From Alphaproteobacteria bacterium MedPE-SWcel (GTDB lineage Bacteria; Pseudomonadota; Alphaproteobacteria; Rhodobacterales; Rhodobacteraceae): DNA of 64,000 bases. The notes beneath the pieces are model-generated. The model searched no databases. It saw nothing but the letters and a program-made list of their open reading frames with translations, and was not told the DNA's origin. The position numbers and the translations under genes were made by a program. Location of the stretch: positions 246,888 to 310,887 of the forward strand of contig MPDC01000002.1 of the NCBI GenBank assembly GCA_001874255.1, read 5' to 3'. This document shows, in pieces, positions 56,248 through 64,000 of this stretch (the stretch's first letter is position 1; every line of letters starts with the position of its first letter).

Positions 56248-56287
56248 GTTATCCGGCCCGTGTCAGCGTTATCCGGCCCGTGTCAGC
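56248..56287. repeat. Perfect 20-bp tandem duplication at the oxidoreductase stop
   Basis: GTTATCCGGCCCGTGTCAGC occurs twice in tandem (56248-56267 and 56268-56287). Read on the minus strand, the second copy is the end of the oxidoreductase gene (LTRAG-stop) and the first copies that end beyond the stop. It looks like a recent slippage duplication. Confidence 0.95.
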
Positions 56288-57894
56288 ATCGGGCGGCCTG
56301 CAATCATGTCTGCTGCTTTTTCTGCGATCATAACCGTTGGCGCATTCGTATTTCCACCGATGAGGCGAGGCATGATGGATGCATCGACCACGCGCAGGTT
56401 CCGAAGCCCCCGCACCTTCAGCTCCGGGTCCACGACCGCATCGTCGTCCCGGCCCATGCGGCAGGTGCCGACGGGATGATAAATGGTATCCGCCCGGTCC
56501 CTGATATGCTGTTCCAGAGTGGCGTCGTCCGGTTCGCCATCGAAGAACAGCTCTTTGCGGAGATGTGCCGCCAGGGGGTCCTGTGCCATGATCCGGCGCG
56601 CGAGTCGCACGCCACGTTTTAGCACCGACATGTCGTCTGGACTGGACAGAAACTGCGGATCAATAACCGGTGCGGCAAAGGGGTTGGCGCAGGCAAGGGA
56701 CACGCTGCCCACGGATTTGGGTCGCAAAACGCAGGTATGGCAGCTGACGCCATGCCCCATATGCAGTTTCCGCGCGTGATCTTCGACAATGGAAATGACG
56801 AAATGTAGCTGGATATCAGGCCGGTCCCGATCCGGGTCAGTCTTCAGAAAGGCCCCACCCTCGGCAAAGGGGGTGGCGATCAAGCCCCGGCCGCTTCGAC
56901 GCCATTTCCAGATTTCCTTGAGCAGCGTTCCCGCCGCCGGAAGCGATATGCCGAAATTGTCACGATCCCTGGTCCGATAGGCTAGGATGAAATCAAGGTG
57001 ATCTTGCAGGTTTTGCCCCACTCCGCGCAGTTCATGACGAACCGCAATGCCGTGTGGTGTCAGATCCTGCGGCCGCCCAACCCCTGACAGCTGCAAGAGC
57101 TGCGGCGAATTGAAGGCCCCGCCACAGAGAATCACCTCCTTGCGCGCAGAGACGGTTCGGATGGTGCCCCCTTGTCTATACTCCACGCCTGTCGCCGTCT
57201 TGTCTGAAAACAGCACCCGGGTGACATGTGAGTGCGTCAGGACGGTCAAATTTTTCCGCGACATGACCGGGTGCAAATAGCCCGCCGCTGCGGAACATCT
57301 TTCTCCTCTGCGGTGACGGTCATGGAATTGGGTGACCTGATACAGGCCGATACCTTCATTGTCGCCGCGATTGAAATCCGGAGTTTCCGGGAACCGAAGC
57401 CGCACCCCGGCCTCGACAAAGGCCCGTGACACAGGACGCGGTTCCGATTGATCTCGGACCTGCAGGGGGCCTTGGTCGCCGTGACAATTATCCGCTCCCG
57501 ATGCATTATTTTCTGATCTGCGGAAATATGGCAGGACGTCATGCCACCCCCATCCCGCGCAGCCCATCGCGGCCCATTCGTCGAAATCCGCTGCATGCCC
57601 GCGCACATAGAGCATGGCGTTGATCGCACTCGACCCACCCAACGCCTTGCCGCGCGGCTGATACCCACGCCGACCATTCAGTCCCGGCTGAGGCACGGTT
57701 TCGTAGGTCCAATTGTTAATTCGTGGCTTCCCCGGCAGCATGGCGACCGCAGCAGCAGGAGCCCTCACCAGAAGGGAGCTTCCACGACCACCGGCCTCCA
57801 ATAGGCAAACGGAGATGCCCGGATCTTCGGTCAATCGTGCAGCCAGCGTTGAACCGGCCGATCCGGCGCCAACGATTACATAGTCAGCTTCCAC
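56269..57894 (-). CDS. GMC-family FAD-dependent oxidoreductase (choline dehydrogenase-like)
   Basis: A 541-residue flavoprotein. The Rossmann motif DYVIVGAGSAGSTLAARL opens it, GRRGYQPRGKALGGSSAINAM is the first GMC signature, and the C-terminal YHPVGTCRMG and GNTNAPTVMIAEKAADM carry the active-site His and Asn. The start is GTG at 57894 with GGAGGAG upstream; the open frame continues to 57963 without a good site. Family members oxidise choline or other alcohols. The link to the CoA ligase 50 bp downstream suggests alcohol-to-acyl-CoA catabolism, by inference. Confidence 0.9.
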   Translation of the reverse strand: MEADYVIVGAGSAGSTLAARLTEDPGISVCLLEAGGRGSSLLVRAPAAAVAMLPGKPRINNWTYETVPQPGLNGRRGYQPRGKALGGSSAINAMLYVRGHAADFDEWAAMGCAGWGWHDVLPYFRRSENNASGADNCHGDQGPLQVRDQSEPRPVSRAFVEAGVRLRFPETPDFNRGDNEGIGLYQVTQFHDRHRRGERCSAAAGYLHPVMSRKNLTVLTHSHVTRVLFSDKTATGVEYRQGGTIRTVSARKEVILCGGAFNSPQLLQLSGVGRPQDLTPHGIAVRHELRGVGQNLQDHLDFILAYRTRDRDNFGISLPAAGTLLKEIWKWRRSGRGLIATPFAEGGAFLKTDPDRDRPDIQLHFVISIVEDHARKLHMGHGVSCHTCVLRPKSVGSVSLACANPFAAPVIDPQFLSSPDDMSVLKRGVRLARRIMAQDPLAAHLRKELFFDGEPDDATLEQHIRDRADTIYHPVGTCRMGRDDDAVVDPELKVRGLRNLRVVDASIMPRLIGGNTNAPTVMIAEKAADMIAGRPMLTRAG

Positions 57895-58451
57895 CCAAGT
57901 TCTCCTCCACGGCAGTGCCGGTCCCAGACGGCTTAATTCTTCCGTGATCAGCACGCAGAACATGGGCTCTGTCCACGCTTACCGTACGTCAGAGATGGGC
58001 GATGCATGGAAGGGTACAGTGTTGAAATTCATAAAGGATGGGCGTCGAACGAGAGACGCCTTCTGATAAAACATCATAAATCATAGAGTTCCCGCGCGAC
58101 TTGCGGGAGACTGCTCCGAGCCAATGTCGTGGCTTTATTCACACCTGCGCGCACTTCGAGGCCGTGTTTCCGGCGCCGTCAGCGCAAGAGTGGTCTTCTT
58201 TCTATGCCATTGGCCGCCTCGGCGCGCCTTCCGGCACTAACCGGCACGATTTCAGATTTGGCGATTGAAATATGGAGGCCAGGTTCCGGCGTCTTCGGCC
58301 GCTCAATCAGTTGCCATCTCTTTCCCGGAACAGCTGGGCTGCCTTCCCGAAATCTCCGGAGTGGCGGAAATCAAATGTTAAGGCACTGGAGCTAAGACTT
58401 GTGTCATCGAACTGTAATCAATCGCCGTAAACGGGGGTGCGAATCGAAAAT
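57895..58451. other. Gap between the oxidoreductase and chemotaxis operon
   Basis: A 557-bp region between divergent genes. Open frames in it (such as 58129-58395) have no family resemblance. It should hold the promoters of both operons; a TTAA and a CTAA near 58378-58395 are ten bases apart and do not match the CtrA spacing. Confidence 0.5.
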
Positions 58452-58739
58452 ATGTCCACCGAAACGCAAAAGCATAATCTGGATTTGCCCAATGCCTTCG
58501 CGGATCTAGACCCATTGATTGCCTTTTTTGGAGCCTCCCGAGACAAGGCGGTTGAGGTGGATTGCAGCACTGTATCGGTGATGCCGTCCCGGTGCCTGCA
58601 ACTGCTTCTCGGCGCTGAGCAACAGTGGCGCTCTGAGGGACTGGGATTCTCGGTCACTAATGTCAACGAGGGATGCAGAAGATCTCTCACTCTTTTGGGT
58701 CTCGAGCCCAACCGATTTGAAGACGAGGAAACAGTATGA
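58452..58739 (+). CDS. STAS-domain protein of the chemotaxis operon
   Basis: A 95-residue single-domain STAS protein (anti-sigma-factor-antagonist fold). VEVDCSTVSVMPSRCLQLLLGAEQQW carries the strand-helix core; the Ser or Thr that is phosphorylated in SpoIIAA-type proteins is not clearly conserved. The ATG at 58452 was preferred to an in-frame GTG at 58437. It overlaps cheY by 4 bp. Small STAS proteins at the head of alphaproteobacterial che operons have no clear role. Confidence 0.75.
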   Translation: MSTETQKHNLDLPNAFADLDPLIAFFGASRDKAVEVDCSTVSVMPSRCLQLLLGAEQQWRSEGLGFSVTNVNEGCRRSLTLLGLEPNRFEDEETV

Positions 58740-59110
58740 AAACCAAAGTTTTGGCAATCGATGACTCCCGCACAATCCGGAACCTGCTGGCGGCGACCCT
58801 GGAAGAGGCTGGTTTCGACTACCATTGCGCAGTGGACGGTCGTGAAGGTGTCGACATGTACGATGATGTCGCTCCTGATGTCGTGATCACCGATATCAAT
58901 ATGCCCAACCTTGATGGCTTCGGAGTAATTGAAGAGCTTCGTGGTGACGGTATCAATTCCAAAGTGCCGATCTTGGTGCTGACCACGGAGAGTGCGCCCG
59001 AAATGAAGGCGCGAGCCCGGGATGCCGGCGCTACGGGCTGGATCACCAAACCTTTTGACGACCAATCGCTGATCTTTGCACTTAAGCGCGTAACGGGAGC
59101 GGCTGCATAA
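58736..59110 (+). CDS. cheY: CheY-like response regulator, first copy
   Basis: A 124-residue receiver-only protein. Acidic pair D9-D10, phospho-acceptor D53 in VVITDINMPNLDG, Thr in LVLTTES and Lys in GWITKPFD are all in place. It lies 1 bp before cheA and overlaps the STAS gene, so it is probably a direct CheA target. A second CheY lies at 62619. Confidence 0.93.
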   Translation: MKTKVLAIDDSRTIRNLLAATLEEAGFDYHCAVDGREGVDMYDDVAPDVVITDINMPNLDGFGVIEELRGDGINSKVPILVLTTESAPEMKARARDAGATGWITKPFDDQSLIFALKRVTGAAA

Positions 59111-59111
59111 G

Positions 59112-61247
59112 ATGTCCGGGTCGATTCAAGATACATTCTTTGAGGAGTGTGAAGAGCTCCTTGAAGCGATGGATGAGGGTCTGACCGCTGTCGAAGGAGG
59201 CGATCACGATCCGGAAGTGGTCAATGCGATTTTCCGTGCTGTTCACTCCATCAAGGGGGGCGCGGGCGCATTCGGCTTGGATGAACTGGTGGCATTTGCG
59301 CACAAGTTCGAAACGGTCTTTGATGAGGTTCGCGCCAACAGGCTGCAGCTGGATCCGAAACTAATACAGCTGCTGCTGCGCAGTAGTGACCACCTGTCTG
59401 ATCTTGTGAGTGTTGCCCGAGACGGTGGTTCCACCGACGAGGAACACAACGCGGTTCTGATAGCGGGTCTTGAAGAATACATTGGCGAGGAAGAAGAGGA
59501 TTTGACCTTCGAGCCTATGGGCCTCGGTGGACCTTCCGTGCCTCTTCCAATCGAAGAAGAATCTGAAAAGACATACGAGATTCGGTTTCATCCGCTGAAA
59601 GAGATGTTCGGCACTGGAAACGAACCGTTTTTCCTTTTTCAGGCTCTGTCTGAGCTGGGTCCACTCAAGGTCGTGCTGGACGAGTCAGAACTTCCGGGTT
59701 TTGATTCCATGGCGATGGACGAGAGTTACCTTGCCTGGAACATGACGCTTACGACAAAGGAACCCAAATCCTCTGTCGAAGCTGTGTTTGAGTTCGTGGA
59801 AGGTCTTTGCGAGCTGGAAATCTCATCAGACACGGACGGTGAAGACGAGGCTGCCGCCTTGGCCGCACTTAATGCAGCATTCGGTTCTCCCGGCGACAGT
59901 ACCGAACCCGAGACTCCAGTCCCTTTTGACGCGCCGGCCCCCGCAGAGGTAGCTCCCGTGGTATCTTCAGAACCGACAGAAAAAGTCGAGGCTGCAAAGC
60001 CAGAGAGCAATAAATCAGAACAGCGCGGACCCAAGCCGACCCTGCGTGTGGATCTGGAGCGGGTGGACCGGCTGATCAACGCGGTCGGCGAACTCATCAT
60101 CAACCACTCAATGCTGGCACAGCAGATTGCCAATCTGGATGTAGCGGACCTCAGGGACGTCGAAACCGAATTGGAAGGTTTTAAAAACCTTGCGCGCGAC
60201 ATTCAGGAGGGCGTGATGTCGATCCGCGCCCAGCCTGTAAAGCCGCTGTTTCAACGCATGGCCCGCATCGTGCGTGAGGCTTCGTCAGCCACTCAGAAGT
60301 CAGCCAAGCTGGTCACCGAAGGTGAGAACACCGAGGTGGACAAGACGGTGATTGAACGTCTGTCTGACCCGTTGACCCATATCCTGCGAAACGCCGTGGA
60401 TCATGGCGTTGAGAAACCGGAGGCCCGTGAAGAAGCTGGGAAAAATCGTATAGGAACTATACGGCTGTCAGCGTCGCACCGGTCTGGCAGCGTCTGTATT
60501 GAGATCCGCGACGATGGTGCAGGCGTCAATCGTCCTCGCGTCAAGCAGATCGCGATCGAAAAGGGGCTCATTCCGGAAAACGCGGAACTGACGGACTCCG
60601 AAATTGATAACCTATTATTTCTTCCGGGCTTTTCGACGGCGAAAGAGGTATCCAATCTCTCCGGTCGTGGTGTGGGAATGGACGTTGTCAAAAACGCTGT
60701 TAGCGCGCTTGGTGGGCGGATCAATATTTCATCAACACCAGGCAAGGGGTCGACCTTTACGATCATTCTGCCTCTGACGCTTGCTGTAATGGATGGGATG
60801 GTTGTGTCAGTTGCGGATCAGACGATGGTTGTTCCGATCACTTCCATCATCGAAACAATGCGTGGCAGCGATGAAATGATAAACAGTCTCGGTGCGGATG
60901 GAACCCTTTTGTCTATTAGGGGGAACTTCGTTCCAATTTGCGATGTGGCCGGTGCCCTTGGCCTTCGCAAACCTGACGGCGACCAGCCACCCGGCGTCTA
61001 TCTATTGGTCGAAACCGAAACCGGTCAGCGCAGCGCCTTGGCGGTCGATGATATTCATGACCAACGGCAAGTAGTGATTAAGAGTCTTGATGGCGTATGT
61101 GGGAACATTCCCGGTGTCGCAGCGGCGACGATCCTGGGTGATGGCAAGATTGCCATGATTTTGGATCCGGAGAGCATCATCGCAGCCTCCCCTACATCGG
61201 CCACATTTGATACAGAGCGGAGAATGAGCAATGCAATCGCAAGCTGA
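59112..61247 (+). CDS. cheA: Chemotaxis histidine kinase CheA
   Basis: A 711-residue kinase. Domains in order: Hpt with H45 in VHSIKGGAGAFG; a second, acidic region to about 300 (LPIEEESEKTYEIRFHP begins a small folded domain); a Pro/Ala/Glu-rich linker; dimerisation helices (VDRLINAVGELIINHSML); HATPase with HILRNAVDHGVEKPEAR and RDDGAGVN and the G box GRGVGMDVVKNAV; and a CheW-like C-domain. Its last 17 bp overlap cheW. No methyl-accepting receptor or cheB is in the window. Confidence 0.97.
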   Translation: MSGSIQDTFFEECEELLEAMDEGLTAVEGGDHDPEVVNAIFRAVHSIKGGAGAFGLDELVAFAHKFETVFDEVRANRLQLDPKLIQLLLRSSDHLSDLVSVARDGGSTDEEHNAVLIAGLEEYIGEEEEDLTFEPMGLGGPSVPLPIEEESEKTYEIRFHPLKEMFGTGNEPFFLFQALSELGPLKVVLDESELPGFDSMAMDESYLAWNMTLTTKEPKSSVEAVFEFVEGLCELEISSDTDGEDEAAALAALNAAFGSPGDSTEPETPVPFDAPAPAEVAPVVSSEPTEKVEAAKPESNKSEQRGPKPTLRVDLERVDRLINAVGELIINHSMLAQQIANLDVADLRDVETELEGFKNLARDIQEGVMSIRAQPVKPLFQRMARIVREASSATQKSAKLVTEGENTEVDKTVIERLSDPLTHILRNAVDHGVEKPEAREEAGKNRIGTIRLSASHRSGSVCIEIRDDGAGVNRPRVKQIAIEKGLIPENAELTDSEIDNLLFLPGFSTAKEVSNLSGRGVGMDVVKNAVSALGGRINISSTPGKGSTFTIILPLTLAVMDGMVVSVADQTMVVPITSIIETMRGSDEMINSLGADGTLLSIRGNFVPICDVAGALGLRKPDGDQPPGVYLLVETETGQRSALAVDDIHDQRQVVIKSLDGVCGNIPGVAAATILGDGKIAMILDPESIIAASPTSATFDTERRMSNAIAS

Positions 61248-61719
61248 AGTTAAAATCGGCGACCAGGAGGTCAAACACGCGCAGCAGAGCGAGTTTGTCA
61301 GCTTCACGGTTGCGGGTCAGGCCTTTTGCCTGAAGATCACCCAAATTCGAGAGATCCGTCGATGGTCCCCGGTTACGATCCTGCCACATGCCCCAGTGGA
61401 TGTTCTGGGCGTAATGAACCTGCGCGGCGCGGTCATCCCGATTTACGATCTATCCGCTCGCTTCGGTCTACAGCAAACAGAAGCAAGTGAACGAAATGTG
61501 GTTATTGTCGTAGCTGTTGACGGCAAACCGGTGGGACTACTCGCCGAATCCGTATCCGAGATCATCTCGATCAATCCGGAAGAAATTCAAGACACGCCCC
61601 AAGTTGATAGCCGTCATACGATGGAGTACATTCAAGGCATCATCTCTCATGATGACACGATGGTTCGTATCATCAACCTGGACGCAGTGATTTCCGTTCC
61701 GGAGCAAGGCCTGTCGTGA
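61231..61719 (+). CDS. cheW: Chemotaxis coupling protein CheW
   Basis: A 162-residue SH3-like adaptor (FVSFTVAGQAFCLKITQIREI; LPHAPVDVLGVMNLRGAVIPIYDLSARF, the family core). It overlaps cheA and cheR, so translation is coupled across the operon. Confidence 0.95.
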   Translation: MQSQAEVKIGDQEVKHAQQSEFVSFTVAGQAFCLKITQIREIRRWSPVTILPHAPVDVLGVMNLRGAVIPIYDLSARFGLQQTEASERNVVIVVAVDGKPVGLLAESVSEIISINPEEIQDTPQVDSRHTMEYIQGIISHDDTMVRIINLDAVISVPEQGLS

Positions 61720-62573
61720 GTATCGCTGGACGTGTCGAACCCATTGATGATGGTGTCAGCCTGTCTGATCAGGATTTCGAAGCCATCGCGCAATTTGCGC
61801 ACAAGCACTTTGGCTTGGCGATGTCGCCGAGCAAGAAACCGCTGGTGTCATCAAGGCTTTCTCGAAAATTGAGAAAGCAGAACATCAAGGCATTCGGAGA
61901 CTACTTGAAGCAATTGGATGGACCAAATGCCGAGAGTGAGCGCAGTGAACTTCTGTCTTTGCTTACAACAAATGTAACGCAGTTCTTTCGCGAGCCTCAT
62001 CATTTCGAGACACTTCGCAATGACGTTCTCCCTCCCCTTATTGCGCGTGCAAAAAAGGGAGGAAGAGTTCGGATTTGGTCTGCGGGATGCTCTATAGGCC
62101 AAGAGCCCTATACAATCGCGGCGGTGCTGCACTCTATGCTTCCGGATTCTGATAAATACGATATCAAAATCCTCGGCACCGACATAGATCCAGTTGTGAT
62201 CAGGACTGCACAAGAAGCGCAGTACCCGATTGAGAACTTCGAAGGAGTGCCCAAAGAGTACAAGATGCAGCTGGAACCGGGCAGCAAGCCCGAGACTGCC
62301 AGAGTACCACAGAATCTCCGCAATAAGGTGACTTTTGGTACCCTAAACCTGATCCAGCCCTTTCCCTTCAAAGGCAAATTCGACGCTATTTTCTGCCGCA
62401 ATGTCGCAATCTACTTCGACAACCCTACGCAACAGAAAGTGTGGCACGCCTTTCAGCGATCACTCACATCTGGTGGCTACCTGTTTATAGGCCACTCCGA
62501 GCGCATGTCGGGCCCTGCGGCTCAACATCTGAAAACAGTTGGCATCACTACTTATGTCAATACTCCTGGCTAA
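61716..62573 (+). CDS. cheR: Chemotaxis protein methyltransferase CheR
   Basis: A 285-residue SAM-dependent methyltransferase of receptor glutamates. The N-domain has SRLSRKLRKQNIKAFGDYL, the SAM site is IWSAGCSIGQEPYTIA, and FDAIFCRNVAIYFDNPTQQ follows. The start is GTG, overlapping cheW. It lacks its usual partner cheB in this window. Confidence 0.96.
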   Translation: MSIAGRVEPIDDGVSLSDQDFEAIAQFAHKHFGLAMSPSKKPLVSSRLSRKLRKQNIKAFGDYLKQLDGPNAESERSELLSLLTTNVTQFFREPHHFETLRNDVLPPLIARAKKGGRVRIWSAGCSIGQEPYTIAAVLHSMLPDSDKYDIKILGTDIDPVVIRTAQEAQYPIENFEGVPKEYKMQLEPGSKPETARVPQNLRNKVTFGTLNLIQPFPFKGKFDAIFCRNVAIYFDNPTQQKVWHAFQRSLTSGGYLFIGHSERMSGPAAQHLKTVGITTYVNTPG

Positions 62574-62618
62574 ATCGCACTCACGGTTAGGCAAGACGAG
62601 AACACGAGGAAATAGACG

Positions 62619-63005
62619 ATGAGCTTAAAAGACTCTTTGCGCGTGATGGTTGTCGACGACATGTCGACGAGCCGAGGTATTCTTACCCAATGTCTCGACG
62701 AACTTGGGATTAAGAACTATCTCGTTGAGAATAATGGACAATCAGCGTTCCAAAAACTGGCAACCAACCCAGTTCATTTGGTCCTATCGGACTATAACAT
62801 GCCCGGTATGGATGGCTTAGGGCTTCTGCAAGCTGTAAGAAGCAATGCATCTACGCAACGCGTTGGATTTATCCTCGTAACTGGGAAACCCACTCCTGAG
62901 GTTATCGAGGTCGGCAAAAAGTTGGGGTTGAACAACATTATCCGCAAACCCTTCACGGTTGCGTCTATGCGTCAAGCTATTGAGCAAGTGGTGGGGCGCC
63001 TGTAA
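62619..63005 (+). CDS. cheY: CheY-like response regulator, second copy
   Basis: A 128-residue receiver: D13-D14, phospho-acceptor D58 in LVLSDYNMPGMDG, and Lys in IIRKPFT. It follows cheR by 45 bp, with GAGGAAATAGACG before the ATG. Next to the CheZ-like small gene it may be the motor-facing CheY, or a sink; sequence cannot decide. Confidence 0.93.
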   Translation: MSLKDSLRVMVVDDMSTSRGILTQCLDELGIKNYLVENNGQSAFQKLATNPVHLVLSDYNMPGMDGLGLLQAVRSNASTQRVGFILVTGKPTPEVIEVGKKLGLNNIIRKPFTVASMRQAIEQVVGRL

Positions 63006-63006
63006 A

Positions 63007-63336
63007 ATGGACACGAACTCTTCTAAGCCGCTCGATACGGTGTATGCCAATTCGGCGCGCGAAATGCGCCAGCTGCAAAGCCAGATTCAGCAACTGGAAG
63101 ATACCGTATTGACCATAGTTGAGCGACGCACGCCGCCAACCAGTGCAGAGATTCGAGAGCTGCAGGATTTTGATCTTATCTCGCAAACACTCGGTGGTTT
63201 ATCCACTTTTTTTGATAAGCTAAGAGAACAAGTGGGTACACAAGATTGTACTGACATCAACCAAGCGACTGAAAGTGTTACTCTGCAAAAATTGCGTGAT
63301 CGATTGCGCGAGAAACAAGAGCTCTTTGAGCTCTAG
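63007..63336 (+). CDS. Small CheZ-like protein of the chemotaxis operon
   Basis: A 109-residue helical protein with no family I can name by full length. Residues 53-62 read QDFDLISQTL, matching the CheZ phosphatase helix QDFxDLTGQVI, including Asp and Gln four apart (D56, Q60), the catalytic DxxxQ pair. The flanks are amphipathic helices (MRQLQSQIQQLEDTVLTIVE; LQKLRDRLREKQELFEL), so a CheZ-like hairpin dimer is possible, much shorter than the 214-residue E. coli CheZ. It begins one base after the second cheY stop and is the last operon gene. Confidence 0.65.
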   Translation: MDTNSSKPLDTVYANSAREMRQLQSQIQQLEDTVLTIVERRTPPTSAEIRELQDFDLISQTLGGLSTFFDKLREQVGTQDCTDINQATESVTLQKLRDRLREKQELFEL

Positions 63337-63382
63337 GTACAAAGAGCTTTTGGCGTTTCTGTCGAACCAACTCCAAGAGAAT

Positions 63383-63420
63383 GAACAACGGCCCCTTCAC
63401 TCATGTAGCGGCCGTTGTTC
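63383..63420. repeat. Hairpin after the chemotaxis operon
   Basis: Perfect 11-bp arms GAACAACGGCC and GGCCGTTGTTC surround a 16-nt loop, 47 bp after the last che gene. No T-run follows on either strand. It may end transcription weakly or flank the adjoining insertion element. Confidence 0.6.
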
Positions 63421-63525
63421 ACGCTGGCAGAGCGACACTGGGGTATACGGGCTTTGTTGCGCTGGACCTGTCGCGGGATTGTGCCGCTCCTTTGACCACG
63501 TATCGTGTCGCAAAGGAGAACACAG

Positions 63526-63828
63526 ATGGCATTACGACCGACGGAAGAATTCCGCGCCGAAGCAGTGCGTGTAGCGTTGACCAGCGGGCTGCCGCGAAAG
63601 CAGGTAGCTGCCGACTTTGGAGTCGGCTTCTCGACGCTGAACCGCTGGATACAGCAAGATCGGCGCAATCCTGAGAAGCCGGCCGTCCAATCCGATCTTG
63701 AACGCGAGATCGCCGAGCTGCGGAAAGAGAACCGTATGCTTCGGGAGGAGAGGGATGTGCTAAAAAGGCCACCCAGTTCTTTGCGGAGCGAAGCAAATGA
63801 GGTTTTCCTTCATCGCAAAGAACGCTGA
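63526..63828 (+). pseudogene. IS3-family transposase OrfA, probably frameshifted
   Basis: An HTH transposase subunit: ALRPTEEFRAEAVRVALTSG, then KQVAADFGVGFSTLNRWIQQ, then the leucine zipper LEREIAELRKENRMLREERDVLK. The ATG at 63526 follows AAAGGAG. Near 63761 an A-run of five bases takes the frame into an unusual tail (RPPSSLRSEANEV). One extra A would give KKATQFFAERSK-stop and the normal ATGA overlap with orfB. So this copy carries a likely 1-base deletion or a sequencing error in the A-run. A candidate left end is TGGACC at 63463. Confidence 0.85.
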
Positions 63829-64000
63829 CATGCTGCCCATCGAGCGGCTGTGCCGGATCATGAATGTCAGCCCACGAGGATATCGGGCATTCCGCCGCCG
63901 TCCCCTCAGTCTCAGCCAGCGCAAGGATATGGTGGTGCTGGCCCATATCCGGGAACAGTTCCGTCTTTCTCTGGGCAGCTATGGCAGGCCCCGAATGACG
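63797..64000 (+). CDS. IS3-family transposase OrfB (3' end outside window)
   Basis: The first 68 residues of an OrfB (RFSFIAKNADMLPIERLCRIM, then VSPRGYRAFRRRP), the HTH_21-like start of the integrase-type transposase; the DDE catalytic core would lie beyond the window. Its ATG overlaps the position where an unshifted OrfA would stop (ATGA). The frame is open to the last base. Confidence 0.85.
   Translation, partial: MRFSFIAKNADMLPIERLCRIMNVSPRGYRAFRRRPLSLSQRKDMVVLAHIREQFRLSLGSYGRPRMT

Noticed and set aside
1..64000. CRISPR array or prophage
   Set aside because: No regularly spaced repeats and no phage structural or integrase genes were seen; the only mobile elements are the two IS3-type sequences.

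Overview
The window looks like the chromosome of an alphaproteobacterium of the Rhodobacteraceae (Roseobacter group). This is judged from GC-rich coding sequence, a petP-petR pair close to a petABC cytochrome bc1 operon, and a flagellar cluster of the alphaproteobacterial type (MotE-like protein, FliL paralogs, CtrA-like TTAA-N7-TTAA boxes, CheA/W/R/Y operon headed by a STAS protein). No species can be assigned from the sequence alone.

Layout. 1-4273: a tight operon for CoA-thioester metabolism (acyl-CoA dehydrogenase, SelW-like protein, NDP-forming acyl-CoA synthetase, CaiD-like hydratase), probably carnitine/butyrobetaine-type catabolism. 4513-9530: an NAD(P)-dependent epimerase, then a minus-strand block of isoprenoid precursor genes (dxs, ispA) with xseB and a histone-deacetylase-like hydrolase. 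9678-15278: regulators and stress genes (petR-petP, ilvE, ohr/ohrR, a DMT permease, a CDF metal exporter with a divergent MerR regulator), several with visible operators. 15327-21747: AEC permease, aroC, a TPP riboswitch controlling thiBPQ, and a GST. 21986-27841: petABC with a terminator, a CPT-like kinase, mtaB, dapF and tRNA-Lys(UUU).

28264-54373 is a large flagellar cluster made of divergent operons: fliP-fliN-fliH-like-fliF (minus); fliL, two small genes, motA, an 814-residue periplasmic protein, flhA, fliR, flhB and a FliJ-like coiled coil (plus); fliL2-flgHAGF-fliQ-fliE-flgCB (minus); fliI (plus); flgI-flgL-flgK-flgE and motB (minus). A decayed IS3 element lies between fliI and flgI. 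Two metabolic genes (a DmdB-like CoA ligase and a GMC oxidoreductase) lie between motB and a chemotaxis operon at 58452-63336 (STAS, cheY, cheA, cheW, cheR, cheY, and a small protein with a CheZ-like DxxxQ motif). The window ends inside another IS3-family element.

How it works together: the flagellar genes cover the MS ring, export gate, ATPase, rod, P/L rings, hook, hook-filament junction and stator. fliG, fliM, flgD, fliK, flagellin, cheB and receptors are not in the window and must be elsewhere. The least described parts are the 814-residue protein between motA and flhA, the FliJ-like protein after flhB, the CheZ-like small protein, and a composite CtrA-like promoter element shared by flgE and motB.
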